Shown: positions 12,273-25,480 of the stretch, one piece after another
How positions within the stretch are numbered: the first letter of the stretch is position 1
Layout: every line of letters begins with the position of its first letter
Source of the DNA: Nymphaea colorata
Lineage: Eukaryota > Streptophyta > Magnoliopsida > Nymphaeales > Nymphaeaceae
Assembly (NCBI RefSeq): GCF_008831285.2
Contig: NC_045141.1
Location: forward strand, 12,820,106-12,884,105
DNA length: 64,000 nt
Direction of reading: 5' to 3'
Program-made: the position numbers and the translations under genes
Notes under the pieces: generated by a model
The model's database searches: none
What the model was told of the DNA's origin: nothing
The model's input: the letters and a program-made list of their open reading frames with translations, nothing else

Positions 12273-13516
12273 TAATAGCAGCAAGAACCATGTGAATCTC
12301 GCCTGAGAGAAGCTTCCAATTAATGAAGCTCACACGATTCACATAATCACATTAGCTATCCTGCAGCAACTGTTTTTTTTTTTTTTCACTCACTTTTTAA
12401 CTTTTAGCTTTTTATTTGACAAGGGGTAAGGGACGCATGGCTTCTTTTTACTCAAAGGCATACAGGAATTCCAATCCCCTTTGGCTCTCATCTCAAAGAT
12501 GAGAGCAACCATTTTGAATACTGATCTCTAGCGGAACATCCGTAAAGATATTATATCTCGACGTTTGAAATTACATGTTCAAAGACAGAGAGATAGATGG
12601 CTAAGATACATACGACAATTGAAATCACCATTATCCCCACACACAGAAAGAAAGAGTGAGTAACTCTAGGATTTGATAGAAGAACCTGTATCATATTATG
12701 AACATCGCTATGCAGATCCATCTGACAACTGACAAGGAGAAGAACAACACAGCTATGTAAATAACCATGAATTAACCTTGGCTCCTCCCCAAATAAAATG
12801 TGATTTTAATTGCAAGGTCTCACGTGCACATTTTAATTGCAGGAACTCTAAGAACAAAAAACAACACACTACAAGAGTCACTACAAGAAGGTTTTCACCA
12901 AATCCCACTAAGTGAGAAGAATTTCACCCAAAATTTAAAAAAAAAATCACTTTGACAAAATAAATTTTGCAAAACCAAGGATCCACAAAAAAGGATGATT
13001 TACAAGGCATAATCAAAAGCTTATGGAAAATAATGACTTGCGAAAAATCCAGTCCATCATTTCCCAGTTCCCACCGAATTCCCAAAAACATGATTTATAA
13101 GTCTTTCAAGAGCCAAACTAAAAAATTTCTGAAGCTAGATTCTTTATCATGAACTAATTTTTCAAAGAGATTTATCCAAATAAGCCATGATTTTTCAAAG
13201 GAACTGATTCTTCACCATGGCTTCTTTCACTCAAATGGCTGATTTGTGATTCAAAAAATTCTCAAAAAACTAAAAGAGAAGCAAATCACGCATAAACAAT
13301 GAACCATTCTAAATCGATTAAATATGAATCTTATTGCACATATGTTTGCCCTATTACAGATGCTATCGATCTAATAGAAGTATGTTACCAAAAAAATTAG
13401 GCATTCCCAACAAAAGAAAACAACAAGAAAAATAACAGAACAGAGATTAGGGTTCTGGAAAATTTCTAGAAGAAAGGAAAAATGAGGCGTAAGTTGAAAA
13501 TGAAAGGGAACGTTAC
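12273..13516. other. AT-rich intergenic stretch
   Basis: Contains A-rich, short-frame sequence. I searched it on the minus strand for the second exon of the Rab-like fragment at 13517-13710 and did not find one. Confidence 0.3.
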
Positions 13517-13710
13517 CTCTCACAGCCAGCGACATCCCATATTTGAGCCTTCACCCTCTTTGTAGAACTGTACCTGGTCTTGGCCTTGGAGAGGTTGAGC
13601 TCGTCCTTGGCAAACCAAAAGATGATTCTGATTGCGATGTTTCCACGCTCCATCCTATGCACTCTCAACATCATCGACGTCGGTAGTGAGAAAGCCATCA
13701 CCAGCTCTTC
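13517..13710 (-). pseudogene. Rab GTPase first-exon fragment, decayed
   Basis: On the minus strand the frame reads FAKDELNLSKAKTRYSSTKR followed by VKAQIWDVAGCER. The second part is the switch II/G3 box of plant Rab GTPases (normally KAQIWDTAGQER), and the first matches the segment between the P-loop and switch I. The frame ends at a GAGAG|GTAACG donor at 13517/13516, where plant RabA genes commonly carry an intron. Upstream, the P-loop (GxxxxGKS) is no longer readable; the aligned sequence is GNIAIRIIFW, pointing to substitutions and a frameshift. The Gln of the G3 box, important for GTP hydrolysis, is Cys. No second exon lies downstream. Best read as a pseudogene or gene fragment. Confidence 0.6.
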
Positions 13711-14942
13711 AGGCTCACTCTGAGCTAGGGTTCTCCATTCTCTCTTCTCGTTTGGCTTGGGTTTTGCCTTTCTAGTTTCTCCCCGCTCGACCTTCTGATC
13801 GTGCGTCTTGCCTGCTCTCTCTCGCCAAGGGATGCGTGCGACATAGTGTGCACAACAGATCTTGCCGCAAGTAGAGCCATAGCGAATCCAAATCGTTCTA
13901 CTGACCAAACCGATTCAGTTGAGCCTCGCCTTGATTTGCTGCATCGATTAGATGACTCGACTCTCACCTCCATTGCGGATTCGATCGGATGGCGGAAACC
14001 CGAACCTCAAACTCCATTGCAGATTCAGCGAAACCCTCATCTCCATTGCTGCTGCGATCGAAAAAGTAAACATAAAAAAAAAAGGAGATGACTGGTTTTC
14101 ATTAACCAAAGACGATCGACAATCGCAAGAGAGAGACTAAGAGGAAACTGACGAAGGAAAATTTTTAAAAGCAAAGGAGAGGGAACAGACAGCGTTCCTT
14201 GCCCTTTTCAATCGAGGCGAATCAAGAGAGAGGGGGAGAGAGAGAGATAGAAGAAACCCAGGGAAAAGTGCTTCTTGCTTTGTTTTGCATTAATCGCAAT
14301 CCATGTTTACGCTTTTATGGCATGAAAAATACCTACTTGAAATAACACTAAACAACATAATATATGTCATTACTCTGCAACACACCTCTGGCAGTCGCTT
14401 GTTGTAAAGAGCATATTTATTACTCTCGCACTGGTTTCGGTGACCAATCACTCGTCCTTGATCACACATTTATAATGGAAGGGTAATTACCTCGAAGGAA
14501 AACATGAGGGTTATTAACCACTAGATTATCATAAGTTCTACAAATCATAACTAAGGTAAAATTTCCTAAAACACTTGATTAACCAATAAAAATAGCATAT
14601 ATGGCACATGTAAACTGTAATAAAGGTAGGAATTAAATTACTTTTTTACCTTAAAAACCGGCCTTTACTCAACTTGTGTAACCAATTTGATGTAAGGTCA
14701 ACTGTAGTCATACTAAGAAATTAAAAAGGTGCAAAACTTGTCTTAATCATTTTTTCTAAAAAAAAAAACTAATATTAAGGCAGTGCAAACTTAATAAGAG
14801 ACACATGATAATTAAAAAAATAATAAAACTATGATTAGAATTCTCAAGTCTTTTACTGGAATGTGCCAGTGGTATATATCAGGATGGTCTACACCAGTGA
14901 CAGAGTCACTGCTATATCCTCAACCGTAGTACATATGATACA
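13711..14942. other. Intergenic stretch
   Basis: Moderately GC-rich to about 14050, with a GA-rich run at 14216-14250, then AT-rich. Nothing recognised beyond chance frames. Confidence 0.3.
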
Positions 14943-15344
14943 TTTTAGGGTATAGGGTTTAAAGTTTAGGGTTTTAGTCTTTTTAGAGTTTAAGGTTTAC
15001 AGTTTAGGGTTAAGGTTTTAGGTTTTTAGGGTTTAGGATTTTAGGGTTTAGGAGTTTAAGGTTTAGAATTTTACAATTTAGGGTTTTAGGGTTTACGGTT
15101 TTAGGGTTTAGGGTTTTGGGTTTTGGGGTTTTAGGGTTTAAGGGTTTAGGTTTTAGGCTTATGGCTTAGGGTTTTAGGGTTTAGGTTTTAAGCTTTGAGG
15201 TTTAGGTTTTAGGGTTTAGGGTTAATGTTTTACGGTTTAGGGTTTTGGGGTTTCAGGTTTAGGGTTTAGGGTTTAGGATTTGAATTTTAGGGTTTAGGGT
15301 TTTGGGTTTTGGGGTTTCGGGTTTGGGGTTATGGTTTTAGAGTT
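14943..15344 (+). repeat. Interstitial telomere-like repeat block
   Basis: About 400 bp of degenerate tandem TTTAGGG units mixed with TTTTAGGG, TTTGGGG and TTTAAGG variants, all G-rich strand on plus. TTTAGGG is the Arabidopsis-type plant telomere unit. The degeneracy and the ordinary sequence on both sides show it is internal, not a chromosome end. Possible origins are telomere-repeat capture during break repair, an old fusion, or amplification of a telo-box-containing element. Confidence 0.85.
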
Positions 15345-16543
15345 TATGTGCAATGGCTAAGGAGTTGTTTTGGGATTTCTTTCACGCTTGTTTTAGGGAT
15401 TAATGTGGCAGCAAACCCCTTCTCTTTCTCTTGTGGGTATGTGGATACACATGGGTACTTTTTCGACCAAAATTGGTCCAAATTACTTACTTTTACTTAA
15501 TTTAATTTGTTTCTAACTCGGCCTATATTCTATTTTGAAAGTATTGATGATCAACATGTACTATTTTTATTTATATTACTTGTCTATTTAAATGATGCTT
15601 TCTTTTTGAGTTTTTTTTTGTAGTATTTTGCTTACATATACCATGTTGTACCCTCGAAATCCACACTTTTTAAAGCTGTTGTACCTGAACCCATTTTTTT
15701 GTGCCGATATCGAACCCATATGTATACCCATGCAACTTAGATGATTAGCCCTTGAATTGGCCCCTATCGAATTAGGAGATTCTGGTCAAATCTCTCCCCT
15801 TTTAGGGAGAGAGAGAGAGAGAGACCGGCAATTTCTTATGTTTAAGATGCCGTAAGATACACATGTTGAATTTGGGAGATACAATACATTGTTTTTATAC
15901 CAAACTTACAAAAATACACATTATCCGTTCAAGATCATGTATTTTTCTTTGATCTCCTACTATCTTGACAATGCAATTTGTAAAATATGATAACCACAAG
16001 TGTAGATTCCTCTCATGTCTTATAACTAGAGATTTAAGGTTTTTGGTCTAGGCTTTTCGAGTTAACGGTGTAAGATGTAGGGACAAACGAACATATAAAC
16101 AAACATTATAGAACGCCATATACAAACATGCATGTTAAAGACATATATTTGATAAATATCTACATAAACAAATACTTCAAAGAAATGCACATGAATTCGA
16201 ATGATCTGTACAAACTGACAACTATCATAGCTATTGCAATCCAGCTTAACAAACTGCTTAAAAAGTTTCAACTTTTTTTAGATGATTTGGATATGGATCT
16301 ACCCATGACCAGCATGACTAGATCCAAGGAGATGGAAAGGTAGGGGAGAGGCACAGCCTACCACCACATCCACCGCGTTCTTTATTGAACTCTTAATAGA
16401 GTACAGGAGTAACAATGGTGGAGAGAAGTTCCCCTAAACATAAAAAGAAAGGTAGAGAAAAAGGAGACAGCAATCTCAAATCAGAAAAGTACCTTGGTTC
16501 AAGGTCCACCATCACAATCTATTAGATTGCCCGATTGTATGTG
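15345..16543. other. AT-rich intergenic stretch
   Basis: Includes a short GA run at 15805-15824 and otherwise no recognisable gene or element. Confidence 0.3.
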
Positions 16544-16735
16544 TGTAACAACCCGACCCACCTTCTGGGCTCGAGCCCCTGGCTCGGCGGATCCCAACCC
16601 CGTCTCTAGCATTTTCGGTTTCAACCCCAAAAAAACTAGAAACCAGGACAACCATCTATTTAATGACCCTCCTTTACAAGTCCTTGAAGATTTCTTACAA
16701 TCTTTAATACGAGACTAAATTTTTAGGGTGTTACA
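16544..16735 (-). repeat. TRIM LTR (3' copy on the minus strand)
   Basis: 192 bp, TGTAACACCC...GTTGTTACA on the minus strand, sharing CCGCCGAGCCAGG and CCGAAAATGCTAG with its partner at 16812-16981. Confidence 0.85.
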
Positions 16736-16811
16736 ATCCACCCCCTTATAGTGCACGCATCCACGAGTTTGAGACCCTAGATTTGAGTGTTAAAACTGAT
16801 TCTGATACCAC

Positions 16812-16981
16812 TGTAACAACCCGACCCACCTCCTAGGCTCTGACTCCTGGCTCGGCGGATCCTAACTCACCCCCTAGCATTTTCGGCTCCAACTAAAATT
16901 AATACATGGTTAATGACCTTTTATAAACCCTTAAAATCTCTCACAATGTTTAATACGACACTAAATTTCTATGGTGTTACA
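16812..16981 (-). repeat. TRIM LTR (5' copy on the minus strand)
   Basis: 170 bp, shorter than its partner by an internal indel. It is followed after one base by the PBS at 16810-16801. Confidence 0.85.
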
Positions 16982-17533
16982 TTGTGTGTTGTTTTTTTAC
17001 ATGTACCATGTATTAACGCCCTTCAGTAAAAAAAAGTTTGCACACCACCGCTACTGGATACGTGGACTTATTTTCATCTTGTTCTTATACAATTCATCAC
17101 AATTTTTCATATGTTTCTTGCGATCATTGTTCTCTGAAGGTGTTGCAAACTACAAACAAGGGAGAGAAAACTAAGTTGCTATCAAAACTCTGATATTTAG
17201 TCTGAATTTATATGGAGTTTTTGTTTGGAGTGGAAGAATGTATGTCAAAATTCATGGAAGTGAAGGATGTCATGTAGAGTTTGTAAAACAAATATCCATG
17301 CCCATGGTTTTGCAACAAGATACACAGATTCATCATCATTAACGCACATAACCTGGTCATCAACGTCTTTGAGCTAAATTTAAACAGCCGATAGTTTTTT
17401 CAATACCATAGAAAAAGGCACAAGCATTTTCTGGATTGGGTTTAACACACTGAGACAACCAACGTGATCACCCTCGCATTCCAAGCTTTTCTTCATCCCC
17501 AATGGACACTCTCGAAATAATAACAGAAAAGGG

Positions 17534-20500
17534 TTAAAGGGGTTCGGAAAATCGCAGGTCTGCGGGTCCTGCACCCAAGATCCCCTTTGTGATCTTGCTT
17601 GCCACGAGAGGCTCTGGAGGATCGATTACTCCACCATTTGCAACCATGACTTCCCCATGTCCGCTTTTCTCTTCCTCAATGGCAGACTGATGTCTCCAAC
17701 CGCTTGTTTGTCTTCCTCCCTACACCAAATAGAACGTCATTTCAATCACAAACCATGTGGCTTGCATGTCAAATGGGGAAAGGTGATTTAAGAAAAAAAA
17801 AATTGAAAGTGTTTGAATTCTTTTATCTAACCAATTTTTTATGTGTAAGGGGGACTAAACGTCACATTCAAAAACTCATTCATTACCTCTTTGAGAGGGT
17901 AAGAGCTACTACTGTCATCCCTATACTGCGGCAATCTGGAACTATGATGAACTGCAACAGAAACAAAAACAATGGGTAAAGTCTGCACAACGCATGAGGG
18001 AACGTTAATGACACTACAACATGTCATTGCAAGACCAACAATCTAGCTAGAAGTGTCAGAAGCATGAAACCTAAACATCAGATCCACAGAACAGTATATA
18101 ACAGCAATTCATAAGAGTAAATAAGTGGTTCCCAATATGAGAATGTTGAGGCTTTTCACCTCTTTTTTGGTGACTTCAAGATGAGACCTACTAGTCTCAT
18201 CTCCCTCTCACCGCCTTTCAGCAGAATACATCTGCTCGGGATCAAGGTACATGAACTAGTTTATTCATGCTATCATCCTACAATATTTGCGTTTCAAGAT
18301 CAAACAGTGACTCCATAATTGGGAGAACTTCTAGATTTTTTTTTTTCAGTCAAAAGAGATAAAGAACAACAAAATTGATTTGTCTTTGGTTTTCAAGGAG
18401 AAGGGATTTGATTAGTCTGACTTTAGGGTCTCATTAGTCCCCTCAAAACTAGCCATTAATGTATTTTATTTGGACGACCCGGCTGCAAAGAATTGGTCCA
18501 TGAGTACATTATCATATCAAAATGGAACATCAAAGTTGTTCAGAGAAACTTAGCTTAAATGATTCCCATCATTAACCTAAGAAAAAGAAGAATAACTTTT
18601 TCACAACCATCTTGAAAGATTGAAGACAGTGATCCTCACATTTCCATCAAGAGGCTTCTTCTCTGAAAAGTGAAGTCCTAGGTCAACCCAGTAGCATGTC
18701 AGGGATATTGTTGGCTCTATATTACCTACAACTTATCTAGAACATCACAATTTTCCACAAATATCTGCTTGGACATCAGACCAGGTAACATGAATCTAAA
18801 TGCAGCCAGATACTGAATTGGATCATTTAGGAGACAAGTAACGAAGGACCTCCAATGTCCGCGTGCATAATTATCAAGGTTAATGTCCGCTTGCATAACT
18901 ATCAAGGTTAAAAATAGCTCTCCCTTGCCAATATGTAAATGAAACTACAGTTGCAATAATAAGGACAAGCAGCCAATTTTCACCATACGTTTACTAGAGG
19001 AAAGCAAGTTAGGACCCATCCTAAGGCCTATAATTTAGGTTTTTTCCCCCATTCAACGAATCCAGTTATACTCAAATACAAGGATTATCCATTCAATTTG
19101 CTTTATTATATTAGAAAATAGTGACCTTCAGTTTCTCGACCCTTTGACTTAGGGTTATCTGGACGAAGGAAAAGATGCACAAATATGTCATTTCTCAAGG
19201 TCCATAGTGTTCTATGTTGAAAGTAAATCCTTACATGGCTCCTGAGCCATAACTAAGGGGTCAAGACGGACACATCATGGTGAGCAATTGCTGCCCTGTC
19301 AAAGCCTCATCATCCATGTAATGTCAAAAATGGCACAGTGACGTTCTTGTACCAAATGTCTACTCCTGCAAGTTAGGCCCATAGCCGAATACACACACTA
19401 AATAGCCCCTAAAAAGAGAGTGAGAAAAGACAAAGTCTTTGAAAATATTTCCTCTTTCTAACATGTATCACTGCCCACATGTGAAATTTCTTGTGGCTCA
19501 CATCTAGTGCCAGATGCTAGCTTGATTTTATTGTTGTAGATTTACCTAGCAATAAAGGAAGCATACCTTGAGTTGGGTTTCTTAACTCAAAAAACAAACC
19601 AACACCATGATCAGAGGATTCCATCTGCATACGGCTCGCATCTTGCAAAACTGGAGTGCAAATTGGAGGAACAAGATCCAGGTCTGGCTTCTGGAATATA
19701 AATGTTGTATACAAACCTTAAAAATAATTAATAAACATATTTGTGATTAGCAAGTTTTTATATCTAATGGTTAAACAACACTAAGACTATAGCTTCAGAA
19801 AAACTTAAAGTTCACCTAACAGATCAAAGGAGCGAGCGAGTAGTTTTCCTCGAGGATCCACAAAATTTCCACCATTACAAAGCAGGCCTGCAAATTGTGC
19901 CCTGCAAGACAGATGGTGAAATTATAAAGTTTGCTTGCAGAGCATTTCACAATACTTGAAGTCATATGGATCTGAGAATTTAATAAGTACTCCAAACCAG
20001 AATAACCAATCTCAAGTGCACAAGAAACCGTGAACAGGCCAATCCTAAATACTAAAAAAAAGGATGTTAACAAAACTAAGAAGGGAAAAAGTAGATTCAA
20101 TGAGTTCCTGGCAGCAGCAATATTTCTATACTGCAAAGTGCTGGAAGAACATGATATTTTTATTGAGATTTGAGATTAATCATGTAAATCTCTAGAGCGA
20201 CTATGAGATCATTTACCTCATCAATTTCACCTATTTTTTCCTATCATATTGGTGAGGTGCATCATGAGAAGGGAGAAGGAAACCCCACGGTAAATGCTCA
20301 TCAAACTGACCTTCTCTAACTGCCAGTTGATTGGCAAACTAAGTTTTTGGCGTTAAAGTCAGCTTTCATGTTCAACTTCAGGTTTATCATGACACCAAGG
20401 ACTCTCAAACCTTTTGCTCTTCGTAGCTTCTTATATGAAAGAAAAATCAACAGAATGAGACACTTTTTCTTCTTTAATGGCACATAGTTGCCATCTGGGC

Positions 20501-23500
20501 CAGTTACATCCTTCAATAGAACTATTACTTCACACATCATTATTACCTTCATAATTGGACACTAAAGCAGCTGAATAGATCGACCAGATGTCAATAATCT
20601 TCTTGTATTCAGAAGGATGTATGTTTATGACAACTCATCCAATGTGACTAAATGATCTAGGTCCGTTAATTTTAACATGGAGCAAGCAATCTCCATCCTT
20701 TTTGGTCTTTTTTGAGAATGGCAGCTACAAAACAAGATTGACCAATTCACAGTTCTAATTTTAAAATTAAACTGCCAATGCCACCAAAACCTGTTCTTTC
20801 TCTCTCTCCTCTTTGCTAGTCTATGTGGTATGCCTTACTTTTGTCTCCGTATTACATTTTGCTTTTTCCTTATCTAGGCTTTTACCACGCTCCCTAAACT
20901 ATTTCTGCTTGTACTGTGTCCTTCAGGTTCCAAGTTTCCAATTTTCTGTTGGAACTCTTACTAAAGTTGGCATTTTCCTTCTCTTATTTTTTTCTTAACT
21001 ATCTTTTTATCATCTTCTGATTTTTCTAAGGCACTTAAAATCTTCATTGATTTCCTTTGTTTTCCAATTTCATAAAAAAACATGATTTTTCCATCTTTTA
21101 ACAAAAATGCATTTTTTAACAGTACAACTGTACAATTGACATACGGTTCTGATTCCAAATGGATTCAACCAATTTGTTGAAATAATGGGTTTTAAAAATT
21201 GATCTAGAAAGTAGAAACTGATTTTGATAACATTAGTTTACATTCATCTGTTCTCAGAACCCAGACATATAGCTCCACAAGCAGCAAAGGTTCTACCAGT
21301 GTAATGCACTGATACTGCATCCGACCAGACATCCCCTTCATTTTCCTACACACATTTCAGCTCCATACCACATCATTCCAGCACCAATACCCTTGGCAGA
21401 GAGCCCTTGTGTAGACAATCTGGCTGTTCGGTGATCACTCACCAACCTCATACTATGACATGAGAGAACTAACAGTGAAGGTCTAAAGAACCAATTGGCT
21501 AGAAAAAAATCTGCTAAGCTTAAGTTGGTTAAAGTTCAGTGCAAGCCACCCCATGATGCAACAATCGAACATACATAAGTTATGCTCCCTTTGCCTGCAT
21601 ATCCTAGAGTAATCAAGCAAAGTTTTTCAACTATAACAGGTCCATGCATCATTCAAACCTTTCCAAAGGACAACTATCATACAGGTCAATTTTATAATAT
21701 TTATTGATATGCAGAGCACCAATCTAGGATGATATCCAGCTTATTTAAAACAACCATTTCCAAAGAAAGATATATAGGCAGATACCCAGTGTACAAGAAG
21801 AGACCTGAAAAAACTTTCACATAATCTGATGGATAAACTACCTGTTGTCATCATAAAATTCAGTCAAATTTTGAATTTCCACATATTCCAGTCCAGCCTC
21901 TCTAGCCAACCTGAGACCAACTTGGCGCACTTAATACAGATAGTCTTGAAGCCATGACTCCAAATCACCAACCAGAAGACTAAATGATAGTCATCAAGGG
22001 AAAAGAAAAGAACACCAGACCTGATGAGGCTAGGAAAGTGTACCAAGCAATGAATTTCAGAAGAAATATCTCCAGTGAACTTCAGTTGATATTTCTTGCC
22101 AAATAATGGGAATCTGGAGTCATTTAAGTTGTCCAATGAAATTAGAACCATCTGCATGAAAGTTTAGGGACAAAAAAAAAAGAGGGAAAAAAATTAAGAA
22201 ATAAAAGATAATAATTTCATTTAGTTTATACTTCTCTTCCTCAGTTTCAAAGGTGATGATGTAGTTTTCTGAACGCACGCAATTGGGCACAATAGGCTTC
22301 ACGTTACCTCCTTTATTGTGTGAAGCTTCAATGTTCTTCTGGTACTTTGACCTGAAAATTTCCAAAACATCATTTTTGAGGCTCTTTTCTCCATGATTAT
22401 TATATTCCACCACAAAGGGTGGGATGACAGTTAATTGTGGCTGCTCCTAAACAAGCAAAAAATTATGTTACATACTTAAGTATTGCAATATTTAGAACAA
22501 CATAGAAAAATAATGCTGCTTAACTTCTTCAGTTATTATAAAATTGCTATCTGAAGCTCTAATTGTTGAAGTCTATCTTCTATGTTATAGGTTCAAATGA
22601 TACCCTGCTGTATTACATGGCTGATGCGTCTATAGCCCTACCTGCTAAGAAGCTAAATAGCACACACAATCACACAAAGAAAAATGAAAAGGTGCTATGC
22701 ACATAAGCAGAAATAAACATGGACAATGTATGTGTGTGCAAACCAAACTTTGAAGAAACTGCTCTAATATCATAGTTTTTTAACAGAAAATTATTTTTTT
22801 TCCAGATAAAATCAGACAGAAACATGAAAAGATAGAATTTTCCTGAAGACCATGATGTGATATACATGTTGAACAAGCCATCGGCGGGATTTACCATAAA
22901 AAAAACTGCAGAGGCACCACGAACTGAATGCAACATCTAACAATTTCATGAGTTTCATAGATGAACTGTCTAGCTTTAATCCACACACTTTTTTTTTGTT
23001 AGCATAGGGGCTTGAAATAAACTTGGGATTTCATAAAGGAGAAAATCAACAACATCACCTTTTTGGCTTTATAAAGGAGTAAATAAACAATTCAAAATCA
23101 AAGACTTTCAAACTCATACAATATAATTAGATAATACCAACCATATAGTTGATGAGTCAGGAGTAATTCCAAAAAAGTAACCTCCAGGCTTCAGCAACGA
23201 TGATATGTTATGAAGAAGGCTTCTTGCTCTTTCCTCAGTTTCGAAGCAGAGCTGCAACGAGAGTCCTACTTGAACCATCATTAAAATAAAAAGTAAATAA
23301 CAAAGCAAAGGTGTCCCGCTAAATAACCTGTAAATGTTGCAAGCAACAAACGACATCTGCTGGAATTCCCTTGTCTTGCAAATAAGCGTCCAGGTTATCC
23401 TGGCAAGGACAACGGAGACAAAGGTTATTCCAGGACTTAATACTGAGGAAAACAATAAGCAGGAATGATAATAATCATATTATTCTTTTATACTACTCTG

Positions 23501-25433
23501 AAGGATAACATAGACAGAATAAAGAGAAAACTCATCAGCTTATGCAACATTATGCAGTATGGCTAATAACCCGAGTCCATGAATAACATACATAACACTA
23601 CAGTTATGCATGGGGCAATAACAATCCAACCCATGAACTCCTCTTATTAATCGTGAGCTAATGCTTCATTACAAGATGTTGCCTTTTACAATGAATAGAG
23701 CTACAATAAATTTATTGCAAATGACAGCACAACTAACTCATATAAACTACATGCCTAGACAAAGGCATTATGAATGCTGCTTGAGAAAGTACACATCATA
23801 AAAGGTTGCAAGATAGGTCACTAACAATTCTATCCAACAAGAACACATGTCAACAACAAATTAGAGCTGTGGTAACAAGAGATACCAAAGCATCCCACAT
23901 ACTACTAAAATAAATTCTTGCAAAGACATGAAACTATAACATTGCTACCTAAAACGGGGCACCTCATTTTACACCTACAAGCAGAAAAACCTCCCAATTT
24001 TTTGCTACATAAAGAAAGCAGATACCATAACCTGAATATTTTTTTCTGCAGGCAATATATTTTCAATGCAGTTCACCTGATTAATTTTTCAAGACGACAG
24101 AACTTCAGCCACTCCACCTACATCACGATATACAGACCTGGCGCACAGCACCCAGGTCTGAGATTGTGAGACTCAGATCTGTATGACAATCAGATTTTAT
24201 GATACAGTTTCAACCATAGTCACAAATAATTTTTTAGAGTTTTAAATGGCGAGGTTTTTTTCGGGTATAATACGGCAAGTTTGAAAAAACAGGAAAAATA
24301 TGGTAAATTTCTAAAAATTAAAAAAAAACTAAAAATGAAGAAAATAAAATAAATGAAAAACTAATAACACAAACATCCAAAGATAAGTAGATTTGCAACA
24401 AATGAAAAAAAAAATGAAAAAAGAAAAGTGTTTGGCATTAAAAAATAGAAAAAAGTGAAATAAACGCAAAAAAACGGGTTAAAAACACGTTTTTTCACTT
24501 TTTAATGTCTTTTTAAAAAAAATGCGTTTTTTTTAAGTTTTAAATGGCAATTTAATTTATCGCATTTTTTCGCGTTTTTTGTGACACTAATTTCAACATC
24601 TCATTGTTTCTAGTCATCCGGTCTTCCTCCACCCCCTACAGTAATCCATACTAGAAGTAAGAATCTAAGCACACATAATCATAGAGGGTACAAAGTTGAA
24701 AGACACAATTATATGAAAAATAAAGAGAGAAGAGAAAGGGGAGGAGAGGAGACAACTGCATAATCAATCATTAGCCTAATCCCAAAATAATTATGGATTA
24801 GCTTAGAAAATTACCTAGAAGTCCACTATATTCTGAAAAAAATAAAATCATAAAAACAAACTTAAAACATCAGAGTTTGAATCTACCCCTCAAACCTATG
24901 TAACCTGGGTACCTTAATTTTGGTGGAGTACCCGTACCAGTCGGGGGTGTGGCTCAGGTACGAGTCAATAGGTACTGGGTACGGTCAACGTACCCAAATC
25001 CGTATCTGTCCAAAAACAGACTCGGTCAATGTTGACCGAGTTCATTTTCATCCAAAACTTAGGTTTTTTTTTTTTGTTTTCTTATTTCCTTTCAAAAATG
25101 CAGAGCCTTGACAAGATGTGGGCGACCTCTGGTGACGTCTAGGCGGTCTAGCAACTTCCGGCGACGTCCAACGACCTCCGGCAACCTTCCTGCACGAACT
25201 TTGTTTTTTTAGTGTTGTTCTTAGTATTATTTTTGTTTTCCTGCATGAAATTTCGACTAACGTTTATATCTGACTATCTAGGGGGCTCGGTTGTCCATAT
25301 GTTTAAAGTTTTTCATAGGTTTTTTAAAAACACTGCTGCAAGATCCGTTGATATATATTTTTTATGTTGTTTATTTGTTTATGTTGATATATTTTTTTTA
25401 TTTTGATATATATTTTCTAAGTATTTCTTTTTG

Positions 25434-25480
<47 letters not shown>

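Larger units (their letters stand above)
16544..16981 (-). mobile_element. TRIM: miniature LTR retrotransposon, structurally complete
   Basis: Read on the minus strand: LTR (16981-16812, 170 bp), primer-binding site TGGTATCAGA (16810-16801), a 65-bp interior, polypurine tract AAGGGGGTGGAT (16747-16736), LTR (16735-16544, 192 bp). Both LTRs start TGTAACACC and end GTTGTTACA. The flanking bases ATGTG and TTGTG look like a 5-bp target duplication with one change. Only about 76 bp separate the LTRs and no protein can be encoded, which defines a terminal-repeat retrotransposon in miniature. The PBS fits initiator Met-tRNA priming. The LTRs have diverged, including an indel, so the insertion is not recent. 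Confidence 0.88.
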
